DNA of 64,000 nucleotides, taken from positions 1,054,001-1,118,000 of the forward strand of contig OZ219783.1 of assembly GCA_964291305.2 (NCBI GenBank). Reading direction: 5' to 3'. Under the pieces are notes generated by a model. The model was not told where the DNA came from. It saw only the letters and a list, made by a program, of their open reading frames with translations, and did no database searches. Made by a program: the position numbers and the translations under genes. Shown in pieces: positions 61,717 through 64,000 of this stretch. This stretch comes from VXNF01 sp964291305. Lineage in GTDB: Bacteria > Actinomycetota > Acidimicrobiia > Acidimicrobiales > CATQHL01. How positions within the stretch are numbered: position 1 is the first letter of the stretch; each line of letters begins with the position of its first letter.

Positions 61717-62553
61717 ATGACACTCGGCTCAGCAACCGTGGCCGACCTACTGGCTCGCCACGAGGTCCGGCCACGCCGCTCGCTGGGGCAGCACTTCGTC
61801 ATCGACCCGAACACCGTGATGCGGATTGTGCGGCTAGCGGGCATCGAAGCTGGCGAGCAGATCCTCGAGATCGGTGCCGGCTGTGGCGCATTGACCGTGG
61901 CCCTAGCCGACGCCGGTGCATCTGTTCTGGCTATCGAGATCGATGAGCGTCTTGTAGCGGCACTAGCAGAGGTATGCGCCGGTCGCCCAGTTGAGGTGCT
62001 ACGGGCCGATGCCACCGATCTGTCCGCCTGGGTGCCGCACCTAGCAGACGGAGCGCCCTGGAAGCTGGTCGCCAATCTGCCCTACAACGTGGCCACGCCT
62101 CTGCTGCTGGACATCCTGGACCACGTGCCACAGGTCACCTCCATGCTGGTCATGGTGCAAACAGAGGTGGCGGAGCGGCTAGCCGCTTCGGTGGATCATG
62201 CCGCCTACGGGCTGCCTTCGCTGAAGGTCGCTTGCTGGGCGCGCGCTGAGGTGCTGGGTCGGGTGCCGCCGACAGTTTTCTGGCCCCGACCGAGGGTGTC
62301 CTCGGCGCTTCTGGCGATTCAGCGGCTGGCGACGCCCGCCGCTAGCAACATTCAGGAGCTGTACTGCTTGGCGAAGCGGGCGTTTGGTCAGCGTCGCAAG
62401 ATGCTGCGATCCTCGCTGCGGGGAATAGCGCTGTCCCACCACTTTGATGCGGCCGGGATCGATCCGACCGCCCGGCCCGGGCAACTGACTGTAGCGGACT
62501 GGTCACGCCTGGCGCAGGAGGTCAACAGCAGTGGTGGCGCAGCGGGAGCGTGA
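61717..62553 (+). CDS. rsmA: 16S rRNA (adenine(1518)-N6/adenine(1519)-N6)-dimethyltransferase
   Basis: KsgA/RsmA, 278 residues, dimethylates two adjacent adenines of 16S rRNA late in 30S assembly. RRSLGQHFVIDPN near 18-30, SAM motif ILEIGAGCGALTVALA near 48-63, and the catalytic NLPYNVATPLL near 111-121 are present. It overlaps the ispE reading frame region and is followed by it directly. Confidence 0.94.
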   Translation: MTLGSATVADLLARHEVRPRRSLGQHFVIDPNTVMRIVRLAGIEAGEQILEIGAGCGALTVALADAGASVLAIEIDERLVAALAEVCAGRPVEVLRADATDLSAWVPHLADGAPWKLVANLPYNVATPLLLDILDHVPQVTSMLVMVQTEVAERLAASVDHAAYGLPSLKVACWARAEVLGRVPPTVFWPRPRVSSALLAIQRLATPAASNIQELYCLAKRAFGQRRKMLRSSLRGIALSHHFDAAGIDPTARPGQLTVADWSRLAQEVNSSGGAAGA

Positions 62554-62554
62554 C

Positions 62555-63316
62555 TTGAAAGTGGAGGTACTAACTGCACCGGCAAAGCTCACGTTGTCGC
62601 TGCGGATTACCGGCCGGCGCGCCGATGGTTACCACCTCATCGAGGCAGAGATGGTGACACTCGATCTGGCCGATCGTCTGGTTGTAGAGGCGGGAGATGA
62701 GCTGAGTCTGGTCACCGGCGGAGCGGAGAGCACGCCCGAATCCGGCGAGATCCCACCCGGAGCGCTCCGAGTCCCAGCGGGGGAGGACAACCTGGTCATA
62801 CAAGCTCTCCAACTTGCCGGGCGTCGGGCAAAGGTGACGTTGCACAAGCACATTCCGGTCGGCGCGGGACTCGGGGGCGGTTCGGCCGACGCCGCTGCGA
62901 TCCTGCGCTGGGCTGGATTCAACGACAGCTGGCGTGCCGCGACGCTGGGCGCCGATGTGGCTTTCTGCCTGCAGGGCGGTCATGGGTGGGTGAGTGGTAT
63001 CGGCGAGATCGTCCAGCCCCTGGCTTTTGAACCTCGCACCTTCACGCTTTACACCCCGCCTTTCAGCTGCTCGACGGCCGCGGTGTACCGAGCTTGGGAC
63101 GATCTCGGCGGGCCGGCCGGACCGACGGGAAACGACCTCGAGCCAGCCGCTCTGGCTGTCGAGCCGAGAATGGCCGCAGCGCGTGAGGTGTTGGCAGAGG
63201 CGAGCGGTCAGCAGCCACGCCTAGCGGGCAGCGGTTCGACGTGGTTCGTCGAGGGGGCCTATCCGGGGCCTGGCCGGCGAGTGGTGCGTGCGACTCCGGC
63301 GCAGTCAGCGATCTGA
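62555..63316 (+). CDS. ispE: 4-diphosphocytidyl-2-C-methyl-D-erythritol kinase
   Basis: GHMP kinase of the MEP isoprenoid pathway. TTG 62555 is preferred (GGGAG at 62544-62548 upstream; the protein then begins MKVEVLTAPAKLTLSLRI); GTG 62531 inside rsmA is open too. Landmarks: GYHLIEAEMVTLDLAD, ATP loop PVGAGLGGGSADAAA, LGADVAFCLQGG, and a late LAGSGSTWFVE. About 253 residues, somewhat shorter than usual at the C terminus. It converges on the bS22 gene 8 bases away. Confidence 0.9.
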   Translation: MKVEVLTAPAKLTLSLRITGRRADGYHLIEAEMVTLDLADRLVVEAGDELSLVTGGAESTPESGEIPPGALRVPAGEDNLVIQALQLAGRRAKVTLHKHIPVGAGLGGGSADAAAILRWAGFNDSWRAATLGADVAFCLQGGHGWVSGIGEIVQPLAFEPRTFTLYTPPFSCSTAAVYRAWDDLGGPAGPTGNDLEPAALAVEPRMAAAREVLAEASGQQPRLAGSGSTWFVEGAYPGPGRRVVRATPAQSAI

Positions 63317-63324
63317 AAGTTCGC

Positions 63325-63423
63325 TTAGCGGCCTTTGCGGCGCTGGAAGCGGGTACGACGACGCATCTTGCGGTACTTTTTCTTCCGCATGCGCTTGCGG
63401 CGCTTCTTGATTAGCGAACCCAT
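63325..63423 (-). CDS. 30S ribosomal protein bS22 (AURKAIP1/COX24-like)
   Basis: A 32-residue, extremely basic protein: MGSLIKKRRKRMRKKKYRKM, then RRRTRFQRRKGR. The MGS-x-IKKRRKRM-x-KKK start and RRTR-x-QRR end match the small ribosomal protein first seen in mycobacterial 30S structures. Too short for routine calling. Upstream AGGA lies about 10 bases before the ATG. It is encoded between ispE and tRNA-Gln on the opposite strand. Confidence 0.9.
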   Translation of the reverse strand: MGSLIKKRRKRMRKKKYRKMRRRTRFQRRKGR

Positions 63424-63520
63424 GAAAGAACAATCCTACCAGGTCCGCGACTTTACGACGCGGTCGGCATGTCGCTCACTCACCAAGGGTTCAGCGGAGC
63501 CCGCTAGCGTGACAGCAAGG

Positions 63521-63592
63521 TGGCCGGTAGTTCAATGGTAGAACGCCTGACTTTGGATCAGGAGGTTGCAGGTTCGAGCCCTGCCCGGCCAG
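63521..63592 (+). tRNA. tRNA-Gln (anticodon TTG)
   Basis: A cloverleaf folds from 63521: acceptor TGGCCGG pairs with CCGGCCA (63585-63591), the anticodon stem is CCTGA/TCAGG with loop CTTTGGA giving anticodon TTG at 63553-63555, and the T arm is GCAGG-TTCGAGC-CCTGC. Discriminator base G at 63592; CCA is not encoded. 72 bases. Confidence 0.95.
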
Positions 63593-63633
63593 CATGACTC
63601 CTGCCCGCAGCAAACGCGAGGCATAAGCGGCCA

Positions 63634-64000
63634 GTGAGCACCTTCGGCGGTGTCGAACTGTCGGCCATCGTGCTGGCGGCGGGGCGCGGCTCTCGTATGC
63701 GGTCGGAGCTGCGTAAACCCCTACACCTGCTAGCAGGGATGCCCATGCTGGCGCACGTAGTGGATGCTCTGAGTGAATGCCAGCCGGATCGCATCGTGAT
63801 CGTGCTTGGTCCCGATGACGAACTCGTCGCTAAAGAGATGCAATCACGGCGCGGTCAGCTGCCGCTAGAGGTGGCTGAACAGCCCGCCCCGCGCGGCACT
63901 GGCGACGCCGCCGCCCGCGGGTTGGCGGCCTTGCCCGACCCTGCTGACCCCGAGGGCGGCGAACTGCTCATAGTGCCTGGCGATACCCCACTGTTGCGCC
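63634..64000 (+). CDS. glmU: Bifunctional GlmU, N-terminal part (partial at window edge)
   Basis: UDP-GlcNAc pyrophosphorylase/glucosamine-1-phosphate acetyltransferase, start of the uridyltransferase domain. From GTG 63634 it reads MSTFGGVELSAIVLAAGRGS, then RMRSELRKPLHLLAGMPM, the G-x-G-T-R-like nucleotide loop, followed by EQPAPRGTGDAAARG and IVPGDTPLL. The gene continues beyond the window. It follows tRNA-Gln by 41 bases. Confidence 0.92.
   Translation, partial: MSTFGGVELSAIVLAAGRGSRMRSELRKPLHLLAGMPMLAHVVDALSECQPDRIVIVLGPDDELVAKEMQSRRGQLPLEVAEQPAPRGTGDAAARGLAALPDPADPEGGELLIVPGDTPLLR

Overview
The window reads as chromosome of a GC-rich actinobacterium. Supporting signs are the block rsmI-metG-tatD-rpf-like-rsmA-ispE-tRNA-Gln-glmU, a 32-residue bS22 ribosomal protein, Rpf-type transglycosylase domains, an F420-type (LLM) oxidoreductase, a MapB-like methionine aminopeptidase, RNase J directly behind dapA, and frequent GTG/TTG starts. 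A deep-branching lineage such as Acidimicrobiia is plausible but is inference; no rRNA lies in the window.

Layout. 1-1212: end of one acyl-CoA dehydrogenase gene, overlapping a second. 1301-7886: an AT-richer defence-like module, an Eco57I/PglX-like adenine methylase split by a frameshift exactly at an 11-G tract, followed by a PLD-SNF2 helicase fusion. 7938-9219: SURF1 and a repeat-built coiled-coil membrane protein. 9451-14611: a sugar-acid catabolic cluster (SMP-30 lactonase, uronate-dehydrogenase-like epimerase, ManD-type dehydratase, KDG kinase, KDPG aldolase) leading to pyruvate and glyceraldehyde-3-phosphate. 14695-17290: dapA-rnj. 17309-21889: SDR, Bcr/CflA MFS, two Opp-type ATPases and an ArsC-like reductase. 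22038-24756: SGNH esterase and MBOAT acyltransferase. 24799-33545: LLM oxidoreductase, duplicated SnoaL-like protein, MBL hydrolase, FGGY kinase and Lhr helicase. 33672-40420: branched-chain amino acid ABC operon livFGHMK and a RamB-like regulator. 40531-49342: membrane, redox, secreted and transport genes, crotonase, map and degV. 49386-52713: PlsY-like protein, selD, mutM and a small protein. 52727-56627: a large nuclease/methylase-like protein and a RecB-family nuclease. 56773-64000: housekeeping genes ending inside glmU.

The most notable observations are hidden by ordinary gene calling. First, two genes carry an in-frame TGA exactly where the family has its catalytic cysteine: an ArsC-like reductase (codon 12) and SelD itself (codon 14). 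Both are best read as selenoproteins, so the organism probably makes selenocysteine, although selA, selB and selC are not in this window. Second, the methylase of the 1.3-7.9 kb module looks phase-variable: the 11-G tract puts it out of frame, while 9 or 12 Gs would restore a protein of about 1,070-1,080 residues. Both claims rest on reading frames and motifs seen directly; function is inferred.

Most genes are tightly packed and many overlap by ATGA or similar junctions. No gene-free stretch exceeds 300 bases. No insertion sequence, CRISPR array, rRNA or prophage was seen.
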